64,000 nt of DNA, taken from assembly GCA_947383215.1 (NCBI GenBank), contig CANDCP010000003.1, forward strand, positions 1 to 64,000, read 5' to 3'. Both the position numbers and the translations under genes were made by a program. Shown piece by piece: positions 34,357-43,247 of this stretch. Positions within the stretch are counted from its first letter, which is position 1. Each line of letters opens with the position of its first letter. The notes beneath the pieces were generated by a model. That model did not search any database, was not told the origin of the DNA, and worked only from the letters and a program-made list of their open reading frames with translations. The DNA is from an uncultured Roseburia sp. (GTDB taxonomy: Bacteria > Bacillota > Clostridia > Lachnospirales > Lachnospiraceae).

Positions 34357-35349
34357 CTATTTCACAATTCCGAAATGCCGAAACGCAAAATCGGTCGCAA
34401 CCCGTCCTTTCGGAGTCCGGTTGAGAAACCCGTTTTTCACAAGATAAGGTTCATATACGTCCTCTATCGTCCCGCCGTCCTCGCCGATAGCGGCCGCCAA
34501 AGTGTCAAGTCCCACCGGTCCGCCCTGAAATTTCTCGATAATCGTAAATAAAATGTTTCTGTCATTCTGATCCAGTCCCATTTTATCTACTTCCAGCAAA
34601 TCAAGCGCAAAGGAAGCTACTTCCTTTGTAATTTCTCCGTTATAGCGCACCTGCGCAAAATCTCTCACCCGCTTTAACAGGCGGTTGGCGAGCCTTGGCG
34701 TCCCCCGCGAGCGTCTGGCCAGCTCAACCGCGCCTTCCTCGTCAATCTTAACGCCAAGCTTTGCCGCGGACCGGCAGATAATCGCCTTTAGCTCCTCTAC
34801 ATTATAAAATTCCAGATGATGAACGACGCCAAAACGGTCTCTTAGCGGCGCCGATAACAACCCGGCCCGCGTCGTCGCCCCCACCAGGGTAAACTGCGGA
34901 AGCTCCAGGCGGATGGAACGGGCCGTCGCCCCCTTTCCGACCATAATATCGATCACATAATCTTCCATAGCCGGATAGAGAACCTCCTCTACCTGACGGT
35001 TTAAACGATGGATCTCATCCACAAAGAGCAGATCGCCTTCTTGCAGATTACTTAAAATCGCAGCCATCTCTCCCGGCTTTGAGATTGCAGGGCCGGAAGT
35101 GATCTTCATATGTACGCCCATCTCGTTTGCGATAATCCCTGCAAGCGTTGTCTTTCCGAGCCCCGGAGGTCCGTAGAACAAAACATGGTCTAACGCTTCC
35201 CTGCGCTGCTTTGCAGCTTCGATATAGACGCGCAAATTTTCCTTTGCCTTTTCCTGCCCGATATATTCTTCCAGCGTCAGAGGCCGTAAATTGCTCTCAA
35301 TTTTAATATCTTCTTCCTGTATCTGAGTTGAAATAACCCGCTTTTCCAT
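34357..35349 (-). CDS. ruvB: Holliday junction helicase subunit RuvB
   Basis: AAA+ motor that drives branch migration of Holliday junctions with RuvA. The 330 aa include Walker [10 protein letters not shown], Walker [11 protein letters not shown], sensor [20 protein letters not shown] and the C-terminal winged helix with [12 protein letters not shown] and TPKGR. The ruvA gene lies 26 bases upstream on the same strand. Confidence 0.98.
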   Translation of the reverse strand: MEKRVISTQIQEEDIKIESNLRPLTLEEYIGQEKAKENLRVYIEAAKQRREALDHVLFYGPPGLGKTTLAGIIANEMGVHMKITSGPAISKPGEMAAILSNLQEGDLLFVDEIHRLNRQVEEVLYPAMEDYVIDIMVGKGATARSIRLELPQFTLVGATTRAGLLSAPLRDRFGVVHHLEFYNVEELKAIICRSAAKLGVKIDEEGAVELARRSRGTPRLANRLLKRVRDFAQVRYNGEITKEVASFALDLLEVDKMGLDQNDRNILFTIIEKFQGGPVGLDTLAAAIGEDGGTIEDVYEPYLVKNGFLNRTPKGRVATDFAFRHFGIVK

Positions 35350-35375
35350 TTCTTCTTACTCCATATAACCGGCTT

Positions 35376-35987
35376 TTATAAAAATGCCATCGCCTTTAAC
35401 GCCTCTTTTAAAAGATCCTCAACCTGGCTTTCCTCCGTAACCTCAACGCCGTTTAAAACCTTTACGGCCTCCTGCGAAGTATAGCCGAGGGAAACCAGGG
35501 CTTCTACGGCCTCCCCTTTGACTGTATTTGCAATACTCTTTGCCGGCGCCGCGGAAGAAAGTTTCTGTTCAAACGCATCCTCAAGATTTAGTTTATCTTT
35601 TAATTCCATAATTACACGCTGAGCCGTCTTTGCGCCCACGCCGGGCGCTTTGGCAATCGCCTTTGCATCGTCTCCCAGCACCGCAAACCGAAAATCATCC
35701 GCCGACATTACGGACAAAATCGCAAGCGCGCCCTTTGGTCCGATTCCGCTGACCGTAATCAGCATCCTGAAAATCTCCAAATCGTCTCTTGTCAAAAAAC
35801 CGTAGAGCGTATGAGCGTCTTCCTTGACATGCAGGTACGTATAAATTTTTACGTCTGCCCCTATTTTTGGAAGCGCGTCGAACGCCTGTGACGGAATCCG
35901 TATATGATACCCAATCTGATTTGCCTCTACCACAATCTGATCCGCTGTAAGAATCTCCGCCAGTTCCCCTTTGATATATGAATACAT
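35376..35987 (-). CDS. ruvA: Holliday junction protein RuvA
   Basis: Binds Holliday junctions as a tetramer and recruits RuvB. The 203 aa contain the N-terminal OB fold (MYSYIKGELAEI, IYTYLHVKEDAHTLYGF), two helix-hairpin-helix motifs (VSGIGPKGALAIL and APGVGAKTAQRVIMELK) and the C-terminal domain III (ALVSLGYTSQEAVKVL) that contacts RuvB. There is no ruvC; Clostridia use RecU for resolution, and recU is at 7.0-7.5 kb. Confidence 0.97.
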   Translation of the reverse strand: MYSYIKGELAEILTADQIVVEANQIGYHIRIPSQAFDALPKIGADVKIYTYLHVKEDAHTLYGFLTRDDLEIFRMLITVSGIGPKGALAILSVMSADDFRFAVLGDDAKAIAKAPGVGAKTAQRVIMELKDKLNLEDAFEQKLSSAAPAKSIANTVKGEAVEALVSLGYTSQEAVKVLNGVEVTEESQVEDLLKEALKAMAFL

Positions 35988-36001
35988 TTTATTTCCCTCT
36001 T

Positions 36002-36508
36002 TTACTTACGCACGGTTTCACGAAAAAACCGTTCCACACGTTTCTCAATTTCCGCCGCCAAAACGCCGATCAAAAATCCGGTGAGAACTCCCGACAAAAG
36101 CAGCGCCGGAGCATAAAAAAATACGCCGTAATTTTCCACAATAAGAGACGCGAGAGCCAGCTGCGCCATATTATGCGTTATCCCGCCGCATACACTCACC
36201 GTCACGATATGAAACAGACCGCATTTTTTCAGCAGACACATCATGCAAAAGCTGCATAAGCCGCCCGCCAGACTGTAAAGAATACTAAACATATTTCCGA
36301 ACAAAAAACCCGCCAGTATGATTCGCAGAATCGAGATACACAATGCCTCTTTTACGCCGAGCTCATACAGAAGAATTACAATTATCAGGTTTGTAAGCCC
36401 AAGTTTTATCCCCGGTACTCCAAAATAAAACGGAATCAGAGATTCCACATAACTAAGTATCAGGGCAAACGCAAGAAATACGCCCATATACGCCGTTTTT
36501 CTCTTCAT
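36002..36508 (-). CDS. Gx transporter family membrane protein
   Basis: A 168-aa protein with about five to six membrane helices, of the Gx transporter/heptaprenyl-diphosphate-synthase-component-I-like family. Key region: PGIKLGLTNLIIVILLY, and a Gly/Asn-rich FGNMFSILYSLAGG. In many Clostridia it is paired, as here, with a NusG domain II protein gene, 47 bases upstream. Similar pairs occur near flavin-based extracellular electron transfer genes, but no substrate is proven. The name synthase component is misleading, since no soluble synthase is adjacent. Confidence 0.82.
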   Translation of the reverse strand: MKRKTAYMGVFLAFALILSYVESLIPFYFGVPGIKLGLTNLIIVILLYELGVKEALCISILRIILAGFLFGNMFSILYSLAGGLCSFCMMCLLKKCGLFHIVTVSVCGGITHNMAQLALASLIVENYGVFFYAPALLLSGVLTGFLIGVLAAEIEKRVERFFRETVRK

Positions 36509-36555
36509 ATCTCTCCTCTATTTCTCTCTGTAAACGCATCCCCGGCCAATCCGTA

Positions 36556-36933
36556 TCAGCGCGCAATCGAGTCAAACCCATTCTCCGCCGCCCCCTCGAC
36601 GGTTATCACAACCCTGTGCGGCAGACAGACGATGGTTTCGTTTTCTTTCGAGACAGGCTTCTGGCGAACGCACAATTTATCCGGGCAGTCAGCCCATATC
36701 ATATCCGCCGCGCCGCCGCCGATTTTAAGCCGATTGACGGTCTCCCCCGCAATTTTAATCGGTATCTCCCGCTCTTCACAAAGCGGATATTCCCCGAAAA
36801 TCTCCCCGTCGACAGTTACCAGCACATAAGCCCCCTCCGTCCCTCCCGCCAGCTTTCGGATTAAAAAAGCCGCAAAACAGAAAAACAGCAGAACCATCAT
36901 TAACATCACATCCCGCTTCCCCAATTTCCTCAT
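36556..36933 (-). CDS. Membrane-anchored NusG domain II protein
   Basis: A 125-aa protein with one N-terminal membrane helix (about 8-26) followed by an extracytoplasmic NusG_II-like domain: VLVTVDGEIFGEYPL and CPDKLCVRQKPVS. The two cysteines of CPDKLC and a third in IVCLPHRVVI form the typical C-x4-C...CLPH pattern. The ATG at 36933 overlaps the miaB stop as ATGA. It is encoded directly before the Gx transporter gene. The function is unknown; the pair may act together at the membrane. Confidence 0.84.
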   Translation of the reverse strand: MRKLGKRDVMLMMVLLFFCFAAFLIRKLAGGTEGAYVLVTVDGEIFGEYPLCEEREIPIKIAGETVNRLKIGGGAADMIWADCPDKLCVRQKPVSKENETIVCLPHRVVITVEGAAENGFDSIAR

Positions 36934-38468
36934 TCCGCCAAAACCTCTCCGAGATAATAGAACCCTCTGCATTCTTTTAAGCGCACCTTTACCAGTTTTC
37001 CGATCATGCTTCGATCTCCCGGTAAATGCACCACGGAATTATTACTCAGACGCCCGGTTACCAGTTTATCGTCCTGGCGATTCACTTCCTCCACCAAGAC
37101 TTCTTCTGTCTTCCCGCTATAACGCATCGCTTTTTTTGCTCCAATTTTTTGAACCTCTTCTAACAGGCGGTCAAACCGATCTCTGACAATCTCCTTGGGA
37201 ACCTGATTTTCTTTTGCCGCCGCCGGCGTTCCCGTCCGCCTGGAATAAATAAACGTAAACGCGCTGTCAAACTGTACCTGTCTCACCACATCCATTGTCT
37301 CTAAAAAATCCTCTTCCGTCTCCCCCGGAAAACCGACGATAATATCCGTTGTCAGGGCAATATCCGGAACGGCTCCCCGAATTTTATCTACCAGCTCCAG
37401 ATACTGCTCTTTCGTATAATGCCGGTTCATCTCCTTTAAGATCTCTGTGCTCCCGGACTGAAGCGGAAGATGCAGATGACGGCATATCTTTTTGGAACGC
37501 TTCATAACGTCAATCAGATCATCCGACAGATCCTTCGGGTGGGACGTCATAAAGCGTATCCTCTTTACTCCGTCAATCTGTTCAATTTTTTGCAGAAGCT
37601 CGGCAAAAGTCACCGGTGCTTCTAAATTCTTTCCGTACGAATTGACATTCTGTCCCAGAAGCATGATCTCCACGACGCCGTCCTCCGTCAGCTTTTGAAT
37701 TTCGCGGACAATATCTTCCGGCTTTCTGCTGCGCTCTCTGCCCCGCACATACGGTACAATACAATAACTGCAAAAATTATTGCAGCCAAACATAATATTG
37801 ACGCCCGATTTAAAAAAATACTTCCGCTCAATCGGAAGCTCCTCTACAATCTGATCCGTGTCTTCCCAGATATCCGTGATCATCCGCTCCGATTCATAAG
37901 CGTAAAACAGTAATTCCGCAAATTTATAAATATTGTGCGTTCCAAAAACAAGATCGACAAACCGATAACTTGTCCGAATTTTTTCGACCACGCCCGGCTC
38001 CTGCATCATACAGCCGCAGAGCGCAATCTTCATTTCCGGATTCTTCTTTTTAAAGGTACTCAGAGCCCCAAGCTTACCGTATACCTTGTTATTTGCATTT
38101 TCACGAACCGTACATGTGTTATAAATCACAAAATCCGCGTCTTCGCTCTCTGTCTGCCCATAACCGATAAGCTCCAGGACGCCTCTGAGTTTTTCCGAAT
38201 CCCTCGCATTCATCTGACAGCCCATGTTGACGACGCAGGCCTTAGGCATACGCCCGTTCTTCTGTTCAAACGCTTTCACCCATTCCCGGCATTTTGCCAT
38301 ATAATAATACTGACGGGCCGGTTCCTCTGTGGGCGGCCCCTCATTTATATCTATTTTATCTAAATCAATTTCATTGTACATTTCTCTTGACTTTTTTCCC
38401 TTTCTCTCTATCTTTTCAGCATCCTGCTTACTCACACGTTCGGGCAGCTCATGTTGATTTACAATCAC
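36930..38468 (-). CDS. miaB: tRNA methylthiotransferase MiaB
   Basis: Radical SAM enzyme that methylthiolates i6A37 of tRNA. It has the MTTase cysteines in NMGCQMNARDSE, NTCTVREN and LCGCMMQ, the SAM cluster CNNFCSYC, and a C-terminal TRAM domain. The reading frame of 512 aa starts with GTG at 38468 and has a long N-terminal extension. The in-frame ATG at 38381 (MYNEIDLDKIDINE) would give 483 aa, and neither has a strong ribosome site; the segment RQYYYMAKCREWVKAFEQK before the MTTase domain is usual in Clostridia. It begins 1 base after the proA stop. Confidence 0.93.
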   Translation of the reverse strand: MIVNQHELPERVSKQDAEKIERKGKKSREMYNEIDLDKIDINEGPPTEEPARQYYYMAKCREWVKAFEQKNGRMPKACVVNMGCQMNARDSEKLRGVLELIGYGQTESEDADFVIYNTCTVRENANNKVYGKLGALSTFKKKNPEMKIALCGCMMQEPGVVEKIRTSYRFVDLVFGTHNIYKFAELLFYAYESERMITDIWEDTDQIVEELPIERKYFFKSGVNIMFGCNNFCSYCIVPYVRGRERSRKPEDIVREIQKLTEDGVVEIMLLGQNVNSYGKNLEAPVTFAELLQKIEQIDGVKRIRFMTSHPKDLSDDLIDVMKRSKKICRHLHLPLQSGSTEILKEMNRHYTKEQYLELVDKIRGAVPDIALTTDIIVGFPGETEEDFLETMDVVRQVQFDSAFTFIYSRRTGTPAAAKENQVPKEIVRDRFDRLLEEVQKIGAKKAMRYSGKTEEVLVEEVNRQDDKLVTGRLSNNSVVHLPGDRSMIGKLVKVRLKECRGFYYLGEVLAE

Positions 38469-38469
38469 T

Positions 38470-39714
38470 CTATGGACGAATCTGTCCGTTTCCGCGGATA
38501 ATATATTTCGTGCTTGTCAGAGCAAGAAGCCCCATCGGTCCTCTCACATGGAGCTTTTGCGTGCTGATTCCGATTTCCGCGCCAAATCCAAATTCAAATC
38601 CGTCGGTAAACCGCGTGGAAGCGTTCACATAGACTGCCGCCGCGTCTACCTCATTTAAGAATTTCTCTGCATTCTGATAACTGTCGGTAATGATCGCCTC
38701 AGAATGCCCCGTATTATATTTGTTAATATGAGCAATCGCCTCCGTCACGTCAGATACGGTTTTCACGGAAATAATGTAATCTAAATACTCCGTTCCCCAG
38801 TCTTCCTCTGTCGCAGGCACAATTTCATCGGCCAACGCCGCCGCTCTCTCATCTCCTCTGATTTCTACATTCTTTTCTCCAAGCCGTCTTGTCAAAAGCG
38901 GCAGAAACTCCCGCGCGATTTTTTCATGTATCACAAGTGATTCGCAGGCGTTGCACACGCCGATGCGCTGCGTTTTGGCATTAAAAATGATATCCAAAGC
39001 CATATCAAAATCCGCGCTCTCGTCCACATAGATATGACAATTTCCGGTTCCCGTCTCAATCACCGGAACCGTCGCATTTTCCACTACCGCACGAATCAGT
39101 CCGGCTCCGCCCCGCGGAATCAACACATCTATATCGTCGTTCATCCTCATAAACGCCGTCGTAGTCTCACGGCTTGTGTCCTCAATCAACGAAATTGCCC
39201 CCCGCACAATCCCCTCGCTCTCCAGCGTTGAGCGAAGGCTCTGCACAATTGCGATATTGGAATACAGCGCGTCGCTGCCGCCCTTTAAAATTACGGCGTT
39301 TCCTGTCTTAAAACAGAGAGCGAACGCATCCGCCGTCACATTCGGCCTTGCCTCATAAATCATTCCGACAACACCGAGCGGAACTCTTTTTTGTCCGATC
39401 ACCAGTCCATTCGGACATTTTTTTTCCAAAATCACTTCCCCGATTGGATCATCCAAAGCAGCCACTTTACGAATCCCGGCTGCCATCTGCTCGATTCTCT
39501 CCTCAGTCAAAAGCAGACGGTCGCAAAGCCCGTCCGGCATATGATTCGCCCTTGCGTTTTCCATATCCTTTTTATTTGCTTCCAGCAATTTTTTGGAATC
39601 TTTGACAAGATTATCGGCGGCCGAAAGCAGCGTCTCATTTTTTCTGATCGTATGTAACGAGCCCAGCTCTGTTTTGGCCTCTTTCGCTATTTTCCCAATT
39701 TGCGCTAAATCCAT
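38470..39714 (-). CDS. proA: Glutamate-5-semialdehyde dehydrogenase (gamma-glutamyl phosphate reductase)
   Basis: Reduces gamma-glutamyl phosphate to glutamate semialdehyde, step 2 of proline synthesis. The 414 aa belong to the aldehyde dehydrogenase superfamily, with the catalytic Cys in [24 protein letters not shown] and the C-terminal [21 protein letters not shown]. The ATG at 39714 follows AGGAGG; an open frame to 39807 lies inside the upstream gene. proB is two genes upstream in the same operon. proC is not in the window. Confidence 0.96.
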   Translation of the reverse strand: MDLAQIGKIAKEAKTELGSLHTIRKNETLLSAADNLVKDSKKLLEANKKDMENARANHMPDGLCDRLLLTEERIEQMAAGIRKVAALDDPIGEVILEKKCPNGLVIGQKRVPLGVVGMIYEARPNVTADAFALCFKTGNAVILKGGSDALYSNIAIVQSLRSTLESEGIVRGAISLIEDTSRETTTAFMRMNDDIDVLIPRGGAGLIRAVVENATVPVIETGTGNCHIYVDESADFDMALDIIFNAKTQRIGVCNACESLVIHEKIAREFLPLLTRRLGEKNVEIRGDERAAALADEIVPATEEDWGTEYLDYIISVKTVSDVTEAIAHINKYNTGHSEAIITDSYQNAEKFLNEVDAAAVYVNASTRFTDGFEFGFGAEIGISTQKLHVRGPMGLLALTSTKYIIRGNGQIRP

Positions 39715-39740
39715 TTTACAATCCTCCTGACACAATGTAA

Positions 39741-40301
39741 TTATTCTTCGATTTTGCGGATACCGAGCTCGGTCACAAGGTAATCCATCCTCACGTCGCC
39801 CGTCCACGCCTCAAACGATTCCTCCACCTGCGCTTCATATGCGACACCCACGGCGGTCAATTCCGCATATCTGCTCAGATATCTGTCATAAAATCCTTTT
39901 CCGTATCCGATTCTGTTTCCATCCATATCAAAGACGATACCCGGGGTTAACACAAGGGTTCTACCCGTTGGCGTAACCCGGCGGTCTGTCGTCGGCTCCA
40001 TCACATGAAAATGCCCCTCCTCAAATTCGTCGAGGCTTTCCACCAGATAAAATTCCATCTCGTCGTCACATACTTTTGGAAATGCAATTCTTTTTTCATG
40101 CGTAAATGCGTCGTTTACAAGAGGGAGCAGAGAAACCTCCCGCTCAAGCGGATAATATGCATAAATCAGCTCTGCCCGCTGATAGAGGCTGCTTCCGAGA
40201 ATATGACTGCAGATCTCCGCCGATAATTCCCCCCTCTTTTCCTCACTGATTTCGCTCCTCAATTTTTTATGCCTCAAACGCAGGCTATTTTTTGTTTCCA
40301 T
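39741..40301 (-). CDS. 5-formyltetrahydrofolate cyclo-ligase
   Basis: Converts 5-formyl-THF to 5,10-methenyl-THF with ATP, returning this storage folate to the one-carbon pool. The 186 aa have the N-terminal [12 protein letters not shown], the folate-binding [13 protein letters not shown] and the ATP motif [11 protein letters not shown]. The ATG at 40301 follows GGTGA, and the gene overlaps the DUF896 stop by 17 bases. It is inserted between proB and proA. Confidence 0.93.
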   Translation of the reverse strand: METKNSLRLRHKKLRSEISEEKRGELSAEICSHILGSSLYQRAELIYAYYPLEREVSLLPLVNDAFTHEKRIAFPKVCDDEMEFYLVESLDEFEEGHFHVMEPTTDRRVTPTGRTLVLTPGIVFDMDGNRIGYGKGFYDRYLSRYAELTAVGVAYEAQVEESFEAWTGDVRMDYLVTELGIRKIEE

Positions 40302-40506
40302 ATTTTTCACCAAGATTCTCAATACTTCCATCCGGATTTTGAATGTCAATATTATTTAACTGTCCCCGCAGATTCTTTTTCACGTTCTCAATATATTCTC
40401 TTCTAAGCTGCGCCTGCTCCTTCGCTTCGGCCTCGCTAAGTCCCTCTCTCGTCTTTGATTTTTTGTATAATTCGTTAATTCTCGCAATTCTTTCTTCCAT
40501 TGTCAT
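40285..40506 (-). CDS. DUF896 family protein (YnzC-like)
   Basis: A short 73-aa protein of the DUF896/YnzC family, which forms a helical hairpin in the solved Bacillus member. Match: MTMEERIARINELYKKSKTREGLSEAEAKEQAQLRREYIE region, with the conserved EQAQLRREYI and IDIQNPDGSI near the C-terminus. GGGAGA precedes the ATG at 40506. Function is unknown; a link to SOS or envelope stress has been suggested in Bacillus relatives. It lies between proB and the cyclo-ligase gene. Confidence 0.88.
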   Translation of the reverse strand: MTMEERIARINELYKKSKTREGLSEAEAKEQAQLRREYIENVKKNLRGQLNNIDIQNPDGSIENLGEKYGNKK

Positions 40507-40527
40507 ACCATTCTCCCATCCCGCCAA

Positions 40528-41385
40528 TCAAAAGTCCATACTCTCTTCAATAAAATCCGCAATATAGAAATCGTCGTTTTTGTGCGCCAAAAACAGCGTC
40601 CCCAAAACCTTTCCCTCAAAAATCCGATGAATGACCCCGACATCCTTCCCGTTTGCAATTATCATATCCGCGCCGGATTCCGTCGCAATCTTGGCGGCCG
40701 TCAGCTTTGCGGTCATGCCGCCGGTGCCGACATCGCTCCCCGTCGTCTCCTTTGCCATATGTAAAATACGTTCATCCAGCGTCTCCACAACCGGAATCAG
40801 CTCCGCGTCTTTATTTTTATGCGGATCATCCGTAAATAACCCGTCGATATCCGAGAGAAGAATTAAAAGGTCGGCCCCGATCAGCGAAGCCACGATTGCC
40901 GACAATGAATCATTATCGCCAAAATGGATCTCATAAGTGGATACGGTGTCATTCTCATTGACAATCGGTATCACGCCGAGACGAAACAATTCTTCGAACG
41001 TATTCTGCGCATTCTTCCTCGACACATTGTCGCGCATCGTATTTTTCGTCATAAGGACCTGCCCGGCGGTCTGATGATACTCCGAGAACATTTTCTGGTA
41101 TGTCATCATCAGCCTTGCCTGCCCAACGGCTGCGCACGCCTGTTTTGTCGACGTATCCTTGGGCCGCTCCTTAAGCCCGATCGACTGTCTTCCGACGGCG
41201 ATCGCTCCGGAGCTGACCAGACAGACGTCCATGCCCTGATTCCTAAGATCCGTCAGTTCCCGAACAAGACGTTCAACCTTTAAAAAATCGAGATTCCCCG
41301 TCTCCCGGTGCTGTAAGGAAGAAGAACCGATTTTTACAACAATCCTTTTTTTATCTTTTAACATTGCTCTAATGTCCGCATCCAT
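40528..41385 (-). CDS. proB: Glutamate 5-kinase, short form
   Basis: Phosphorylates L-glutamate to gamma-glutamyl phosphate, the first and usually feedback-inhibited step of proline synthesis. The 285 aa form only the amino acid kinase domain, starting KRIVVKIGSSSL, with SSGAIAVGRQSIG and IPIVNENDTVSTYEIHFGDN; the C-terminal PUA domain of the longer enzymes is absent. The start is ATG 41385, or possibly 41364. Upstream is a 64-bp tandem repeat that would lie in the transcript leader if transcription starts near 41533. Confidence 0.95.
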   Translation of the reverse strand: MDADIRAMLKDKKRIVVKIGSSSLQHRETGNLDFLKVERLVRELTDLRNQGMDVCLVSSGAIAVGRQSIGLKERPKDTSTKQACAAVGQARLMMTYQKMFSEYHQTAGQVLMTKNTMRDNVSRKNAQNTFEELFRLGVIPIVNENDTVSTYEIHFGDNDSLSAIVASLIGADLLILLSDIDGLFTDDPHKNKDAELIPVVETLDERILHMAKETTGSDVGTGGMTAKLTAAKIATESGADMIIANGKDVGVIHRIFEGKVLGTLFLAHKNDDFYIADFIEESMDF

Positions 41386-41413
41386 ATGTTTGCCATCTCT
41401 TTCTTTTTACCTG

Positions 41414-41547
41414 TGTATCTCTTGTCATTAATTTTCGGAGAAAATTAATGACCTGCTTGCGCATCAGCGCAATTCATTGTATCTCTTGTCACTAATTTTC
41501 CACGAAAATTAATGACCTGCTTGCGCATCAGCGCAATTCATTGTATC
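41414..41547. repeat. 64-bp tandem palindromic repeat
   Basis: Two copies, 41414-41477 and 41478-41541, are 60/64 identical, and a third copy begins (TGTATC, 41542-41547). Each copy holds two dyads: TCATTAATTTTC/GAAAATTAATGA with a 3-base loop, and TTGCGC/GCGCAA around ATCA. Of the four differences, three are in the first loop and one is in its stem, where it leaves a G-T pair possible in minus-strand RNA. This pattern suggests a conserved folded structure. Lies between divergent proB and ybaK genes. A REP-like extragenic element is likely. Confidence 0.9.
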
Positions 41548-41548
41548 A
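41540..41548 (-). promoter_or_regulatory. Possible extended -10 promoter for proB
   Basis: On the minus strand TACAAT (41540-41545) is preceded by TGA (41546-41548), an extended -10 arrangement, with no good -35. Use of it would place both 64-bp repeat copies in the proB leader. Another TACAAT exists at the copy junction (41476-41481) but without TG. Confidence 0.35.
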
Positions 41549-41639
41549 TATGTTTACAAAAAAATCATTACTTATTTTACAAATACGCCGCAATCAGCGC
41601 GACGGCGCGATTGCGTCACAAAAGATCGGAGGTTACAAA

Positions 41640-42119
41640 ATGTCACTTGAACAGGTAAAAGAATATTTTAAGACATACGGAATGGAGCATCGAATACAGG
41701 AGTTTGAAATTTCAAGCGCAACGGTCCCTCTCGCCGCAAAGGCGCTGCACTGCGAAGAAAGCCGCATTGCCAAAACCCTCTCCTTCCATGTCGGTGAGAA
41801 AGTCGTACTGATTGTCACGGCAGGCGACGCAAAAATTGATAACGCAAAATATAAGGCCAAATTTCAGACAAAGGCAAAAATGCTCTCTTTCGATGAAGCG
41901 GAACCCTTAATCGGACACGCCGTAGGCGGCGTCTGCCCGTTTGCGGTAAATCCGGGAGTCGAAACATACCTGGACGTATCGCTTAAGCGTTTTCAGACAG
42001 TATTCCCCGCCTGCGGAAGCTCAAACAGCGCAATCGAGCTCTCTCTGGAAGAATTAGAGCGCTGCTCCAATTTCACAGACTGGATCGACGTCTGCAAACT
42101 ACCGGAAGCTCAGCGTTAA
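41640..42119 (+). CDS. YbaK/EbsC-type tRNA deacylase
   Basis: Trans-editing protein of the YbaK/ProX superfamily that hydrolyses mischarged aminoacyl-tRNA, commonly Cys- or Ala-tRNA-Pro. The 159 aa include the conserved Lys in CEESRIAKTLSFHV, VGGVCPFAVN and VFPACGSSNSAIELSLEEL. The ATG at 41640 has GGAGG upstream; a longer frame to 41541 would include repeat sequence. Adjacent to proB and proA on the other strand, which may or may not be meaningful. Exact substrate is unknown. Confidence 0.9.
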   Translation: MSLEQVKEYFKTYGMEHRIQEFEISSATVPLAAKALHCEESRIAKTLSFHVGEKVVLIVTAGDAKIDNAKYKAKFQTKAKMLSFDEAEPLIGHAVGGVCPFAVNPGVETYLDVSLKRFQTVFPACGSSNSAIELSLEELERCSNFTDWIDVCKLPEAQR

Positions 42120-42142
42120 ATATTGCAGGAGGACTCTTTCCC

Positions 42143-43171
42143 ATGCACAAAATTTTAAACTTCCAATTTACCGGTCAAAAAAAGGCCGCCGTATCCCTGA
42201 TTCTGTTTTTCTCACTTCTGCTGACCGGCTGCGGACAGCAGAAAAACGAAAAAATCTCAAAATCCGACTTCTACTTTGACACCGTCATTACTGTCACGCT
42301 CTATGACCCTACACAGGAGGACCTTCTAAACGGCTGCTTTGATCTGGCAAAAAAATACGAAAATCTCTTCAGCGCTACAATCGATACCAGCGATATCTCA
42401 AGAATCAACGCGGCAAAAGGCAAACCGGTCACGGTCGCCCCGGAAACAATTGAACTGCTGAAAAAAGGGCTGTACTACGGAGATTTAAGCGGCGGACGTT
42501 TTGATGTGACGCTTCGACAACTCTCAGCCCTTTGGAACTTTTCCGAAAATAAAGGCGAGATACCAAAAGAAGAAGACATTCAAAGAGCCGTCGACACCAT
42601 AGATTATCACAATATTGAGATAAGCGAAAATCAGGTTACCCTGAAAAACAAAAAAGCCGCCGTCGATTTAGGCGGAATCGCAAAGGGATACATTGCCGAC
42701 AAAATGAAACAATATCTGAATGAGAACGGCGTGAACGCCGGTATAATCAATCTGGGCGGAAATGTCCTCACAATCGGCAAAAAAGAGCAAAAGCCCTATA
42801 AAATCGGAATTCAAAAACCGTTTTCCGAAGCCGGAACTCTCCTCTTTTCCGTAGATATTTCCGATCAGACCGTAGTAAGCTCCGGCACATATGAACGCTA
42901 TTTTACCGCAAACGACAAAATTTATCACCACATTTTAGATGTCTCAACCGGATACCCTTACGACAACGGTTTAATCGGCGTTACCGTGATCTGCGAAAAC
43001 TCCGTAGACGGCGACGGACTGAGCACGACATGTTTTACCCTTGGCCTGACAGACGGAATGAAACTCATTGAGTCGCTGGAAGATACAGAAGCCGTATTTA
43101 TCACCAATGACTACAAGCTTCATATGTCCTCGGGCATGGGAAAGGAGATTCCCTATTCCATAATAGAATAA
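42143..43171 (+). CDS. apbE: FAD:protein FMN transferase, lipoprotein
   Basis: Covalently attaches FMN to Thr or Ser of target flavoproteins. The 342-aa lipoprotein has a signal peptide with lipobox LLTGC (Cys about 30), then the ApbE domain with DFYFDTVITVTLYD, VDLGGIAKGYIADKM and the metal site in LDVSTGYPYDNGLIGVTV. The likely substrates are RnfG and RnfD encoded at 46.9-48.4 kb, both with SGAT motifs. AGGAGG precedes the ATG. It follows the deacylase gene by 23 bases. Confidence 0.95.
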   Translation: MHKILNFQFTGQKKAAVSLILFFSLLLTGCGQQKNEKISKSDFYFDTVITVTLYDPTQEDLLNGCFDLAKKYENLFSATIDTSDISRINAAKGKPVTVAPETIELLKKGLYYGDLSGGRFDVTLRQLSALWNFSENKGEIPKEEDIQRAVDTIDYHNIEISENQVTLKNKKAAVDLGGIAKGYIADKMKQYLNENGVNAGIINLGGNVLTIGKKEQKPYKIGIQKPFSEAGTLLFSVDISDQTVVSSGTYERYFTANDKIYHHILDVSTGYPYDNGLIGVTVICENSVDGDGLSTTCFTLGLTDGMKLIESLEDTEAVFITNDYKLHMSSGMGKEIPYSIIE

Positions 43172-43199
43172 GGAATCCCGGATTTCAACGCCCGCTAAT

Positions 43200-43231
43200 A
43201 AGGATCCGGCACATTTGCGGATTCCTTCTTT
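43200..43231. terminator. Convergent terminator between apbE and the MATE gene
   Basis: AAGGATCCG (43200-43208) pairs with CGGATTCCTT (43218-43227) with one bulged T and a 9-base loop, followed by CTTCTTTC. A longer outer pairing AAGGAATCC/GGATTCCTT (43170-43178 with 43219-43227) is an alternative that starts in the apbE stop codon. Confidence 0.6.
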
Positions 43232-43247
43232 CATAAAGTCCGACACT

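Noticed and set aside
41414-41547. CRISPR array
   Set aside because: The repeats are directly tandem with no spacers between units, the unit is 64 bp, and no cas genes are present.
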